Assembly: GCA_965222105.1 (NCBI GenBank)
Contig: CBDCTQ010000038.1
Location: forward strand, 1-64,000
DNA: 64,000 nucleotides
Direction: 5' to 3'
DNA from: CALGLS01 sp965222105
GTDB taxonomy: Bacteria > Bacteroidota > Bacteroidia > Chitinophagales > Saprospiraceae
Each line of letters starts with the position of its first letter. Position 1 is the first letter of the stretch. Shown here in pieces: positions 27,895-36,455 of the stretch. The position numbers were made by a program, and so were the translations under genes. The notes beneath the pieces were generated by a model. It saw only the letters and a program-made list of their open reading frames with translations. It made no database searches and was not told where the DNA came from.

Positions 27895-29412
27895 CTACAA
27901 CTCCATCGCCATGATCTGTTCAATGGCAGACCCCATCCCGTCCAGCGCAGCCAGAATGTCGAACACTTTGTTGGACCAGCCTGCTATCAGGTGAACGTCA
28001 TTGCGCTGGATACGCAGCGGCATTTGGCCATAGCCCGCCAGATCAAAAAGATACAATTTGGCGTTTGGCGCAAGCCGCTTGTACTGACTCCACGACCGTT
28101 CAAAACTATTGTTTGAATGGCTGCTGTCCCACATTTGGGTATCGGTAAACAGCATCACTTTATCGACCACTTCCTGTCGGCGAATCAAGTCGACAATGAC
28201 TTTATATCCATTGGTGGCATAGCCCACCTCCCCTTCCCGGCGATAGTACTCATCGACGTTTGCCAGTATCGACTGCTGTGGCAGTTGGATCACCTTCCAC
28301 CTGTTGCCAAACATCCCGCTGATCACCTTTCGACATTGCGATTGCAGCAACATTCCCAACATCAATCCTACATCGTACAGCAACACTTTGCTTTTTCGGG
28401 AAACCGGCATCTGCATAGAACCCGACACATCGCAAGCGATCACCACCTTGGTATTCCGTCCAAATCCACTGATGTTGCTGGCGGAGTGCATAGCAGCTTT
28501 TTCCAATGCGTTGAGCACGTCGTTGACATACCAGGTATCCATTTTTTTCACCTCTCGGTAAGCCGCCAAAAACCGGAATGGCAGTTGTTTGGCACGAGCT
28601 ATTGCTCGCTCATCCGACAGTCGGTCGCAAACCAATTTGATGTGTTCGGCTGACACTTTGGACTTCATAATATTGCGCAGGTTGCGCATCAGGGCCATGT
28701 ATCCCAGCTTCTTGCTTTCAATCAGCTCTTCCCACTTTTGAGTAAAAGCTGTTTGCTTTTCCTGCTCGTCGGCAAAACCCATTGTACCCAATGCCGACAA
28801 CTCGGTCTCCCAGGTGTACGGCGTTTCGAGGGCATCCGCAACTATCTTGTTAAACAGGGCTTGCTGGGCCTCGTCTTTGGCTTTTGGATGCACCAAAAAC
28901 AGAGCGTCTTTCAGGGTTACCTGTCCGGCGCGATTGTACTTGGCGAACTGATATTCGTCGAATTTGTTGAAGGCCATTTTCAAACCTTTCTGGATCTGCT
29001 TCGACAGTCGGTTCAGCTTTTTGGTATCGGTTCGGCCATTCGACAGTTGGTAGTATGCCAGCAGTTCCGTGATCTCGTCGGCACGTTGTACCACTCCGTT
29101 GACGGCTTTGCTCACCAGCGAAGAACCAGCCGTTTGGCGGGCCAACTCTACCACCAGCACCAATGGCACTGAACGGAGGTACATCTCTGTACGGGTGTAA
29201 ACCGCCAGCTTGGCAACAAATTCCGGGTCGCATTTTCCGATCAATGCTCGTATGCGGGCCAACCGTTTACTTTCTTTTTCGTAGAAAGTAGGGCTCAAGC
29301 CCGCCGTCACCACTGCGGTGTACAGTTCGGTTTGTGGCGTCATCCGGTAGGCAGTTGCGCCTTCGTGGTTTTTTATAACACCTTGCTTACGGGTTAATGT
29401 ATTGAACTTCAT
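27895..29412 (-). CDS. rsr: Ro60/Rsr ortholog: TROVE-domain and vWA-domain Y RNA-binding protein
   Basis: Residues about 1-330 match the TROVE (Ro60) ring of helical repeats, e.g. KQGVIKNHEGATAYRMTP at the start, LARIRALIGKCDPEFVAKLAVYTRTEM and GYMALMRNLRNIM. Residues about 345-505 are a von Willebrand A domain with the MIDAS motif CDVSGSM. The length of 505 is usual for bacterial Rsr. Rsr binds Y RNAs on its outer surface and misfolded RNA ends in its cavity, and in known bacteria works with exoribonucleases in RNA decay and stress survival. The four Y-RNA-like genes follow immediately on the same strand, then RNA ligase and kinase/phosphatase. A divergent WYL regulator lies upstream. The start at 29412 leaves a leader of about 105 nt from the predicted promoter. 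Confidence 0.95.
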   Translation of the reverse strand: MKFNTLTRKQGVIKNHEGATAYRMTPQTELYTAVVTAGLSPTFYEKESKRLARIRALIGKCDPEFVAKLAVYTRTEMYLRSVPLVLVVELARQTAGSSLVSKAVNGVVQRADEITELLAYYQLSNGRTDTKKLNRLSKQIQKGLKMAFNKFDEYQFAKYNRAGQVTLKDALFLVHPKAKDEAQQALFNKIVADALETPYTWETELSALGTMGFADEQEKQTAFTQKWEELIESKKLGYMALMRNLRNIMKSKVSAEHIKLVCDRLSDERAIARAKQLPFRFLAAYREVKKMDTWYVNDVLNALEKAAMHSASNISGFGRNTKVVIACDVSGSMQMPVSRKSKVLLYDVGLMLGMLLQSQCRKVISGMFGNRWKVIQLPQQSILANVDEYYRREGEVGYATNGYKVIVDLIRRQEVVDKVMLFTDTQMWDSSHSNNSFERSWSQYKRLAPNAKLYLFDLAGYGQMPLRIQRNDVHLIAGWSNKVFDILAALDGMGSAIEQIMAMEL

Positions 29413-29524
29413 GACGGTAATTTCTTGTTCTTATTATTCTTGTCAAATAATTTTTGAAACGGAAAAGTTCCTGAATTTTCAAAATTGATGAATTGACATT
29501 TTATATCTCATCGATCTGACATTG

Positions 29525-29553
29525 CAAAGATAAACCAACCACTACGCAATCAA
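29525..29553 (-). promoter_or_regulatory. rsr promoter
   Basis: On the minus strand TTG (29551-29553), an 18-nt spacer and TATCTTTG (29525-29532), an exact match to the Bacteroidota -7 consensus. It would drive rsr and probably the downstream Y RNAs, ligase and kinase. Confidence 0.65.
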
Positions 29554-29560
29554 TTTGCGT
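29544..29560. promoter_or_regulatory. Candidate operator shared by rsr and the WYL regulator gene
   Basis: Inverted repeat ACGCAA-TCAAT-TTGCGT. Its CAA (29551-29553, just inside the left arm's edge) is the minus-strand -33 TTG, and its TTG (29555-29557) is the plus-strand -33 element, so a bound protein would cover both promoters. A related near-palindrome, TATTGCGCAAATA, lies in the regulator's leader near 29664-29677. Confidence 0.5.
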
Positions 29561-29585
29561 GGTTAAAATACTTTTTCTAATTTTG
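29555..29585 (+). promoter_or_regulatory. Promoter of the WYL regulator gene
   Basis: TTG at 29555-29557, a 20-nt spacer and TAATTTTG at 29578-29585, an exact TAnnTTTG match. The leader to the ATG at 29704 is about 110 nt. Confidence 0.6.
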
Positions 29586-29703
29586 CAAAAAGTAACGATA
29601 ACTCCTTGACAATCAACACTGTTAAAACGCATTTTTATTTTCATAAAACGTATTACCGACTCTATTGCGCAAATAGGTCGCGTATTAAAACCATTTTTCT
29701 AAT

Positions 29704-30711
29704 ATGCCCGTCAACAAATTGGCCCTGCTCCGTTACAAAGTCATCGACAAATGCCTGCAAAACCGCTTTCGCAAATGGACCCTCGACGATTTGATCGATG
29801 CAGTATCCGATGCCCTGTACGAATACGAAGGCATCCGCACCGGCGTAAGTAAACGCACCATTCAATTGGACATTCAAAATATGCGCAGCGACAAGCTCGG
29901 TTATAATGCCCCCATCGTCGTCGTAGACCGAAAGTACTACAGTTATGCCGACAAGGAATACAGCATCACCAAAAGCAATGTCAGCCAACAAGACATCGAC
30001 AAACTCACCGATGTAGTCAGATTGTTAGGACAATTCAAAGGGTTCACTTATTTTGAAGACATTAGCACCATGATCGGACGCCTGGAAGACAAGATCATCC
30101 AGCAAAACCAGTCGAAAGAGAGTTACATCGATTTTGAAAAAAACGAGTTACTCAAGGGCCTTCAATGGATCGACCCCATTTTAGAGGCACTGAAAAAGCG
30201 ACAAACGCTGACGCTTTCCTATCAGTCGTTCAGAGCTCAAAGCGCGAGGGCTGTGATCGTCTTTCCCTACCTGCTGAAAGAGTATCGCAACCGGTGGTTT
30301 TTGTTGTGCCGCAGTCAGTTCAACCAAAAAGTATCGCTGTATGCGCTCGACCGGATGGAGGCCGTCGAAGTGGCTCGGACCATCCCCTTTGTCCCGGCGG
30401 ATTTCGAGGTCGCCCGGTTTTTTGACGATGTGATCGGCGTCACCAAAACCCAGGGGCAATCCACCCATAAAGTGGTATTGCAGTTTGCGGCTTCTTCAGC
30501 GCCCTATGTGCTGACCAAGCCGTTGCATCCCTCCCAGAAAGTGTTGAAAAACGAGCACGGCGAACTTATCGTTCAAATAGAAGTGGTACTCAACTTTGAG
30601 CTGGAGCGGGAGATACTCGGATTTGGAGAATCTGTAAATGTATTGTCGCCACGGATTTTAAAAAACCGGATATTGAAGCGGCTGAAGTTGGCGGCTGGGT
30701 TGTATGAGTGA
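29704..30711 (+). CDS. WYL-domain transcriptional regulator of the RNA-repair island
   Basis: The N-terminal about 75 residues form a winged helix-turn-helix (LLRYKVIDKCLQNRFRKWTLDDLIDAVSD..., then SKRTIQLDIQNMR as recognition region). Residues about 155-250 are a WYL domain: LSYQSF, VFPYLLKEYRNRWFLLCRS and LYALDRMEAVEV; the C-terminal WCX-like segment follows (VVLQFAASSAPYV, LERELGFG-type strand EREILGFGESVNVLSP). WYL regulators sense ligands, in some studied cases nucleic acids or nucleotides, and often control defence or repair operons. Divergence from rsr across a shared palindrome suggests that it controls rsr and itself. Length 335 is typical. Repressor or activator cannot be decided from sequence. 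Confidence 0.9.
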   Translation: MPVNKLALLRYKVIDKCLQNRFRKWTLDDLIDAVSDALYEYEGIRTGVSKRTIQLDIQNMRSDKLGYNAPIVVVDRKYYSYADKEYSITKSNVSQQDIDKLTDVVRLLGQFKGFTYFEDISTMIGRLEDKIIQQNQSKESYIDFEKNELLKGLQWIDPILEALKKRQTLTLSYQSFRAQSARAVIVFPYLLKEYRNRWFLLCRSQFNQKVSLYALDRMEAVEVARTIPFVPADFEVARFFDDVIGVTKTQGQSTHKVVLQFAASSAPYVLTKPLHPSQKVLKNEHGELIVQIEVVLNFELEREILGFGESVNVLSPRILKNRILKRLKLAAGLYE

Positions 30712-30729
30712 TTTGCTGATGCTTGCTGT

Positions 30730-30778
30730 GAAGGCGTAACGTAGTGGAGTCCCCCGTAGCAAGTCCGGGGCAGGCTTT
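30730..30778 (+). repeat. Short dispersed repeat, copy A (about 48 bp)
   Basis: It begins TGAAGGCGTAACGTAGTGG and ends GTCCGGGGCAGGCT, and is almost identical (one mismatch seen) to 59107-59154. It contains a small CCCCG/CGGGG hairpin. The remainder of 30712-30869 holds nothing recognisable. Confidence 0.6.
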
Positions 30779-30869
30779 CATGGTGCTGATTTTATATATA
30801 CATTACTACCTTTAAACTGAGCGGTTTTTTATAAATCGAAAAAGTGGGGATGACCTTCATCGTTTATGT

Positions 30870-32978
30870 TCAGTCGAAAGTCTCTATCACCTCAAAATCG
30901 TCGAACCATTGGGTTTGGCCGCTGCTGTTCCATAGGTAGACTTTCACCTGGTCGGCCTCGGTATTGCCTTGCAATTGCAGTTCGCAACCGATCTTTTCCC
31001 AGCCGTCGGAGCGTCGTTCGATGACTCTGATGTGGTGGTAGTGCAGGTCGTCGGCTTTGACGACGATTGTTGCAGGCCGTTTTTTGCTGACTACTGGTAT
31101 TTTATCCTCTCCCTTACGCCATACGGAGGCGGCGATGCGGTGGCAGTTTTTTTTCACGGTGGTGGTATAGCTGTAGCTAAAGGCGGTTTCCGCGTCGAGG
31201 CGGATACTGTATTTTCCCGAAAGGGCAGTGGTAGAGTCCAGTGGCGCTCTGTTTTTCAATAAAATATCCTGCTTGGAGGTGTGAAGGTCGCCTTTATTGT
31301 TGGCAGTTTTTTCGCTGTCGCAAAAAAAGGAGGTCGTAGTCGCTCCGTTACTTTTTTTGTGTAGGTAGAGGTGGCCGGTGCCGGGGGGGAGGTAGCGGGG
31401 GTATGGATGCTCAGAAAGCTGTTTCCATCCGCAAAGAAACGGTTCAAAGGCCAATGCATATAACGTTGTATCTGTTGTATCATTACTCTCCGATGGCGGG
31501 TAAAGTTCCGGCCTACTGTACCATCCCTGGTACTCAAATCCTCCCAATAACCTTTCTGGAGAAATCTTTTTCTCGATATTCAGTTTATTACAAAGGTCCC
31601 AGCGAACTCTGTTCCATTCAAGATAATCGTGGGTTCCAAATACGCTGAACCAGCATATCAAAACAAACAAACTTACTCCCAATACCTGCCAAACACCTTT
31701 CTTATGAATCGGCCTTACTACCGAAAACAAACAGGCCACTACAATCGGTAGCAAAACAAGTGCGTATCTGTCAAACAGAAATGGGTTCAATATAACATAT
31801 GCGACATAACTCCCTATGAACATCAATAAAAACAAAATGGATGAGCGTCTGGTCGCAATTATGGAAGCCAACATTTCAAGTACCAACATAATGCCTCCAA
31901 ATATCCCTGCAATTTTTATAACCAACCAACTAGCATCAGACAATGAAAACTCAAACAAATAATCCCAACCTTTGTCCGTGTACAATGTTTTAGGGCCTAA
32001 TCTGAAATTCCCCATCACATTTCCAATAGGAATGTGCTTAAATTTCATATAAACATACAAAGTTAATAACACTGATAATACAAAGTATATCTTCCTTTGA
32101 ATTATAGTGCTTTTTTTCCAAAATTGACCAAGAAAAAATACAGTAAGCGGCAACATAAAACATCCAATATGGAACAAAAGCCAATTAAAGCGGGAAATCA
32201 ATCTGTAATCTATGGTACCATCAGTAAAAGGTCTAAAGAGCATATGAAATTGACCATAAGTCGGGGAGAGTTGCTGAGAGGCCTTCAACCAACTGGTGTA
32301 CCATAAATAACTCCCCAATGCGACAACTATAGGTACGATGGATAAAAATAGTTTTTTAACAGTAATTTTACGAAAATTAAGGATCATGAATGCTACTCCA
32401 AAAGACAACGGTAGCAACAGGCCCGTTTGTCGAATCATCGTAGCCAATAAACTAAATACCAGCCCTCCTGTCCAATATTTATTTGCAAATTGATTTTCAG
32501 GATCATCAAGAAACTTAACAAAGTAATACACACCTGGCAAAAATAACGCTAAAAATGGCACTTCCGTCATAAAACTATTCGCAAGGCAAAAAAACAATGG
32601 ATTGAATATCAGTAACAATGTTCCTCCGTATGCGAGTTTCCAGTTATTGGTATAGTGCTTAAAAAATAAGAACGCGATCCAACTCGACCAAACCCCCAGT
32701 GCAATAGTAGACAATCGCAAAACTGTAAAAGAAAAGCCAAAAATTTTACAAAACACAGTACCCCACAGCACCTGAACGATCAATGTCATGGCAGGCCAGT
32801 CACTGAAATCAATTCGCCCTTCTTCCGACAAGAAGTACACGTTTTGGCCATATGCCCAATCATCATTTAAGGGGAAATTGCCAATGGGGTTGACAAACAA
32901 TTCTGCCAACAACCAGATCAACAAATGAATGCCAAACAACTTGGCATATGAAAAACGGAGTATTATCTTTTCCTCCAA
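30870..32978 (-). CDS. Polytopic membrane protein, GT39/ArnT-like glycosyltransferase, with soluble C-terminal domain
   Basis: Residues 1-470 carry roughly 11-12 hydrophobic segments. Near the N-terminus is NFPLNDDWAYGQNVYFL, in the position of the first periplasmic loop whose acidic residues are catalytic in GT-C enzymes (dolichyl- or undecaprenyl-phosphate sugar donors); later LANSFMTEVPFLALFLPG fits the family. Residues about 480-702 are soluble, beginning EWNRVRWDLCNKLNIEKK, with beta-rich text near the end (SGKYSIRLDAETAFSYSYTT, VKVYLWNSSGQTQWFDDFEV) resembling a carbohydrate-binding or jelly-roll fold. The apparent start is TTG at 32978; no ATG precedes the first helix, so the exact start is uncertain. 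It begins 38 bp after the T9SS gene upstream and is probably co-transcribed with it. A role in glycosylating or assembling surface material is an inference. Confidence 0.75.
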   Translation of the reverse strand: MEEKIILRFSYAKLFGIHLLIWLLAELFVNPIGNFPLNDDWAYGQNVYFLSEEGRIDFSDWPAMTLIVQVLWGTVFCKIFGFSFTVLRLSTIALGVWSSWIAFLFFKHYTNNWKLAYGGTLLLIFNPLFFCLANSFMTEVPFLALFLPGVYYFVKFLDDPENQFANKYWTGGLVFSLLATMIRQTGLLLPLSFGVAFMILNFRKITVKKLFLSIVPIVVALGSYLWYTSWLKASQQLSPTYGQFHMLFRPFTDGTIDYRLISRFNWLLFHIGCFMLPLTVFFLGQFWKKSTIIQRKIYFVLSVLLTLYVYMKFKHIPIGNVMGNFRLGPKTLYTDKGWDYLFEFSLSDASWLVIKIAGIFGGIMLVLEMLASIIATRRSSILFLLMFIGSYVAYVILNPFLFDRYALVLLPIVVACLFSVVRPIHKKGVWQVLGVSLFVLICWFSVFGTHDYLEWNRVRWDLCNKLNIEKKISPERLLGGFEYQGWYSRPELYPPSESNDTTDTTLYALAFEPFLCGWKQLSEHPYPRYLPPGTGHLYLHKKSNGATTTSFFCDSEKTANNKGDLHTSKQDILLKNRAPLDSTTALSGKYSIRLDAETAFSYSYTTTVKKNCHRIAASVWRKGEDKIPVVSKKRPATIVVKADDLHYHHIRVIERRSDGWEKIGCELQLQGNTEADQVKVYLWNSSGQTQWFDDFEVIETFD

Positions 32979-33015
32979 CTCAATTTCAGTTTTACTACCA
33001 CAATAATATACCTGC

Positions 33016-34785
33016 CTATCTCAACAAATTCAGATGCCCTGTTTCCACAAATTCAAGTATACTGCCTGCCTCTAAATCCGGATAAGCATATCTAACTACC
33101 CAAACGTAAACACCCGGAGGCACTGCTTTCTTTTCATACCTGCCATCCCAAGCGAAAGTAATGTCATTTATATGAAAAACTTTCTCTCCCCAACGATTAT
33201 AAATTTTCATTTCAAATTCCGTTGGATCAGTAGGACAATGGTTGAGCACCGAAAAACCATCATTTATACCGTCTCCATCAGGTGTAAATGCATTTGGAAA
33301 AACCAGACATTTTTGACAATTGGCAAATTCGACATGCACGGAATCCCTTAAGTGACAAGCAAAAGTATCCACCTGAGCAATATACCAACCAGTTTTGGTA
33401 ACAACAAGAGAGCTATCAATCGTGCCATCCTGCCATATAGCGTTATCAAACCCCGCATCCAAATGCAGACTATCGCCAACACAGAGCATACTGTCCTGGC
33501 CAACATCTATTTCGACATCTGCCACAACAATTCTTTTACAAAACCTTGCTTCTGACCCCAACCCCTCGTCAACGACCAACTCTATCACATAATCCCCAGC
33601 CTCCTGATAAATAACCGGAGACGGGTTTTCTACCATAGCGATCAACGGAGTCACTATATCACAGGAAGGAACCTCCACGCGCAAAACGGTATTATCACCC
33701 GCATTGGTAATCAGAAAAAACGCCCCTTCCTCCGAACGTATCAAATTTGTAAAACTTATTGGCGCATCAATCGCTTCCACATTAGGCAGCAGAACATAAC
33801 TTGGATTATTGTATATGTCATTTTGAAAATCCAACAATGCGATACTACTAGCTTTCCCATCTAACGCCAGTCCAAAAATTTCCTCACAAGTAGCATAAAT
33901 AAGAATATCCCGAATGGATTCAAACGTAGTATCGACGCCAAGATTCACCCCAGTTGGAATATTTGACAATGAAGCTCCAAAATCGAGACGGCTAAAACTC
34001 TGCTCATTGCATACGATCATATGCCACTCCCCATCTTGCTGAAAAGTAGTAAAGCCGGTTGGAATATACAATTCACCTATATTCCCAACATTAATACCAA
34101 CAGGTGTATTTGCCAGGCTATTGCCAAATGAAAATCTCGTCAGGGTACTCCCAAAAAAGTTAATAGTCCACCCCCACCACTCTCCTCCCTCCTCAAAAAT
34201 CAACAACTCATGCGGAAAATTCATCCCCCCCACATTGCCCAGCGTCTCCGCCTCGGGTATATTCGCAATAGAAGCACCAAAACTATAACGGATCAAAGAA
34301 GGGTTGGTACCATAGCCCGTCACCGCAAAGCCCCACCACTGCCCTTCGTCACGATGGACGGAAATACCTTCGAGCGCCGTATGCACTATGCCGGGAAAAC
34401 TCCCCACGTTGACGGCCTGGGGGGTATTATTGAGGCTTTCGCCAAAATCGAGGCGTATCAATGCGTGGTTGTTGTAGTTGGTCACAAAACCATAATACAG
34501 GCCATCCTCTTCCACCACCGTCACAAAAGCAGGGGCATCTATCAGCCCAAAACTGCCCAACGATTCAGGCTGCGGAACCGTACCCAACTCCAAAGCACAA
34601 AACCGCCAATGATGCATCTGCGCTTCCGCCGAAGAGGTATTGGTCAGATGCAGCTCCTCCCCCACGCATACCGTATCCGCCGACTCGAAGGAAGCCACCA
34701 CCTGCGCTTCTGATATCTCGGCAAGGCAAGTAAATACTAAGGCTAAAAGCCATCCCATCAACTGGAGCTGGGGTAGATATTTCAT
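33016..34785 (-). CDS. T9SS type B surface protein with beta-propeller-like repeats
   Basis: The signal peptide is MKYLPQLQLMGWLLALVFTCLAEISEAQ. Residues about 75-390 contain at least six repeats of the type (L)IR(L/Y)(D/S)FG.S..N.P....(V/L)G, e.g. RLDFGESLNNTPQAVNVG and RFSFGNSLANTPVGINVG, each about 55 residues apart, consistent with blades of a propeller. A PKD/Ig-like segment follows (GDYVIELVVDEG), then GQDSMLCVGDSLHLDAG. The C-terminus is a gliding-motility-type sorting domain: FPNAFTPDGDGINDGFSV, YNRWGEKVFH, FAWDGRYEKKAVPPGVYVW and final HLNLLR. It should be secreted by the type IX system and anchored to the surface. The membrane glycosyltransferase-like gene follows after 38 bp. The binding target is unknown. 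Confidence 0.85.
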   Translation of the reverse strand: MKYLPQLQLMGWLLALVFTCLAEISEAQVVASFESADTVCVGEELHLTNTSSAEAQMHHWRFCALELGTVPQPESLGSFGLIDAPAFVTVVEEDGLYYGFVTNYNNHALIRLDFGESLNNTPQAVNVGSFPGIVHTALEGISVHRDEGQWWGFAVTGYGTNPSLIRYSFGASIANIPEAETLGNVGGMNFPHELLIFEEGGEWWGWTINFFGSTLTRFSFGNSLANTPVGINVGNIGELYIPTGFTTFQQDGEWHMIVCNEQSFSRLDFGASLSNIPTGVNLGVDTTFESIRDILIYATCEEIFGLALDGKASSIALLDFQNDIYNNPSYVLLPNVEAIDAPISFTNLIRSEEGAFFLITNAGDNTVLRVEVPSCDIVTPLIAMVENPSPVIYQEAGDYVIELVVDEGLGSEARFCKRIVVADVEIDVGQDSMLCVGDSLHLDAGFDNAIWQDGTIDSSLVVTKTGWYIAQVDTFACHLRDSVHVEFANCQKCLVFPNAFTPDGDGINDGFSVLNHCPTDPTEFEMKIYNRWGEKVFHINDITFAWDGRYEKKAVPPGVYVWVVRYAYPDLEAGSILEFVETGHLNLLR

Positions 34786-35310
34786 TTTCAGGATTTTTTA
34801 AGTTGCCCCCCAATGTGAGGAGGCAATTCAACGATAAAACCTCCTCAAAGCTACTATTTATCCAGCAATTCTCAATTTGACCAACGGCCCTCCTAATTTT
34901 TGCGAATTTTACGCTGTGCGCGAACAAATTTATCTGCCGGTAGGCATGACAACATTCAACCGACAACACAAGAAATCTAAAGCTAAGTTGAGAATTGATT
35001 CCATTTATCAACAAATTTTTAATACCTTTATTTTCGTCAAAGTAAATTTTCACCAGCCTGGATGCCAACAAACTACATTTCTCCAAGGCAAGAGCCTTGT
35101 GGCGTTTGTGAAAATTGAAATTACATACAACTTGGACCGGTCTGCCCTCACTTTAGGCGGGGTAGATTTAATTTGTCCGAAGGACAAACCTATGTGTCCT
35201 ATTGTGCCTATGTGTTTCAAAAGAACCACCATAAGGTGGTAAAAAACCACAAATGTTGGGTTATAGCATTATACGTTTGTTCGGCAGGCAATATTCAATT
35301 TTCATCAAAA
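34786..35310. other. Intergenic region, 525 bp, no gene supported
   Basis: Short frames exist on both strands but none has family signatures or a plausible start. Two inverted repeats are visible: TTTGTCC-GAA-GGACAAA at 35172-35188 and ACCACC-ATAA-GGTGGT at about 35225-35240. The latter precedes the next gene's possible -7 element. Confidence 0.6.
35272..35279 (+). promoter_or_regulatory. Possible -7 element of the LEA-like gene
   Basis: TACGTTTG matches TAnnTTTG exactly, 32 nt before the ATG. The nearest upstream TTG (35256-35258) is too close (13 nt), so the -33 element is weak or absent. Confidence 0.35.
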
Positions 35311-36372
35311 ATGGGATTATTCAACGACCTGAAAAAAATACTCTTCGGAGCCAAAGCCATCACTAAATCCGCCGCCGATAAAGCTATCGACGCAGGTACC
35401 GAAACCGGTGGCAAAATAATCGACAACGCCGGCGATGCCCTCGACAAAGCCTCTGATAAGGCAGCCGACCTCGGTGGCAAGCTGGCCGATAAAGCCGGCG
35501 ACGCTTTCGACAAAGCCAAAGACGTAGCTGGCGACGTATTCGACCGCGCAAAAGATTTTACCGAAAAAACATTCGACTCTGCCGCCGATTCCGCCAAGTC
35601 GACTGCCGACAAAACAGGTGACTTAGCCAACACCTTGAAAGAAACCGCCAAAGAAGGCGCCGACACTACCCAAAGCGCCGTCGAAAAACTGGGCGATAAA
35701 GTGCTCGATACCGGCGAAGTGGTCTTCGACAAAACCAAAAACATTGTGGAAGACGTCGGCTCCAAAGTCATAGAAACAACCGCCCCCCTAGTCGACAAAG
35801 GCAAGGACATCGCCGAAGACGTGGGCAAAAAGGTCATCGAAACGGCCACCCCCATCGTCGAAAAAGGAAAAGACATCGCCGAAGACGTCGGCAAAAAAGC
35901 CCTCGACATCGGCGGCGACATGATGGACACCTTTAAAGACGCCGCCAACAAAGCCGGCGATAAATTCAAGGAGTTTTACGACGCTGCCCAGGAAGACGCC
36001 GCCAAATCGGAAGGCAAAGACATCGTGGAAAAAGCACAGGACGCCGTCCACCAACAAAACGTCGACCAAACCATCTCCGACGCACAGGATATGGCCGACT
36101 CCATCGAAGACGCCGCCCACAAACGAGCCGATAAGATGTTTCCCAACGCCCCCATAGACACCAACGACAGCCTCCTCGACGATAAAGACGATTTTTTCGC
36201 CAAAGCCAAACGATTTGCCGAAGGCGATTACCACAATACCGGCAAGACAGAACAGCCCCCCACCCCACCCGAAGACACCCCACCCCCCGTCGATCCCGAC
36301 AACGACCTCTTCGCCAACACCGAAGAGGCATCCAAGGAGGGAAAACCTGATGCCCCCGATGATGATGGCTAG
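35311..36372 (+). CDS. LEA-like / YtxH-like amphipathic helical repeat protein
   Basis: The start at 35311 (MGLFNDLKKILFG) is chosen because upstream codons in the frame read through the intergenic region. Residues about 15-290 are nearly all short helical repeats rich in Ala, Asp, Lys and Gly, of the kind DKAADLGGKLADKAGDAFDKAKD and later GKDIAEDVGKKVIETATP (the latter repeated). This resembles late embryogenesis abundant group 3 or apolipoprotein-like helices, which are often protective in drying or osmotic stress or lie along membranes. The tail (about 320-353) is acidic and proline-rich (PPTPPEDTPPPVDPDND). No signal peptide is seen, so a cytoplasmic or membrane-surface location is likely. 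The repeat frame is GC-biased and gives long open frames on the other strand that are artefacts. Confidence 0.75.
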   Translation: MGLFNDLKKILFGAKAITKSAADKAIDAGTETGGKIIDNAGDALDKASDKAADLGGKLADKAGDAFDKAKDVAGDVFDRAKDFTEKTFDSAADSAKSTADKTGDLANTLKETAKEGADTTQSAVEKLGDKVLDTGEVVFDKTKNIVEDVGSKVIETTAPLVDKGKDIAEDVGKKVIETATPIVEKGKDIAEDVGKKALDIGGDMMDTFKDAANKAGDKFKEFYDAAQEDAAKSEGKDIVEKAQDAVHQQNVDQTISDAQDMADSIEDAAHKRADKMFPNAPIDTNDSLLDDKDDFFAKAKRFAEGDYHNTGKTEQPPTPPEDTPPPVDPDNDLFANTEEASKEGKPDAPDDDG

Positions 36373-36397
36373 AAAATGGGATAAAGCCAATATCACT

Positions 36398-36427
36398 TTC
36401 GTTTTCCGTAAAAATACCCTATCTTTG
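36398..36427 (+). promoter_or_regulatory. Promoter of the yceD-rpmF operon
   Basis: TATCTTTG at 36420-36427 is an exact -7 match; TTTCG about 18 nt upstream (36397-36401) is a poor -33. Leader to the ATG at 36456 is about 22 nt. Confidence 0.5.
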
Positions 36428-36455
36428 CCCCGCTTTTAAAGAAAGTTCTTTACTT

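Noticed and set aside
34877..35242. 121-codon ORF in the 34786-35310 gap
   Set aside because: No signal, family similarity or consistent codon use; it crosses palindromes and appears to be chance.
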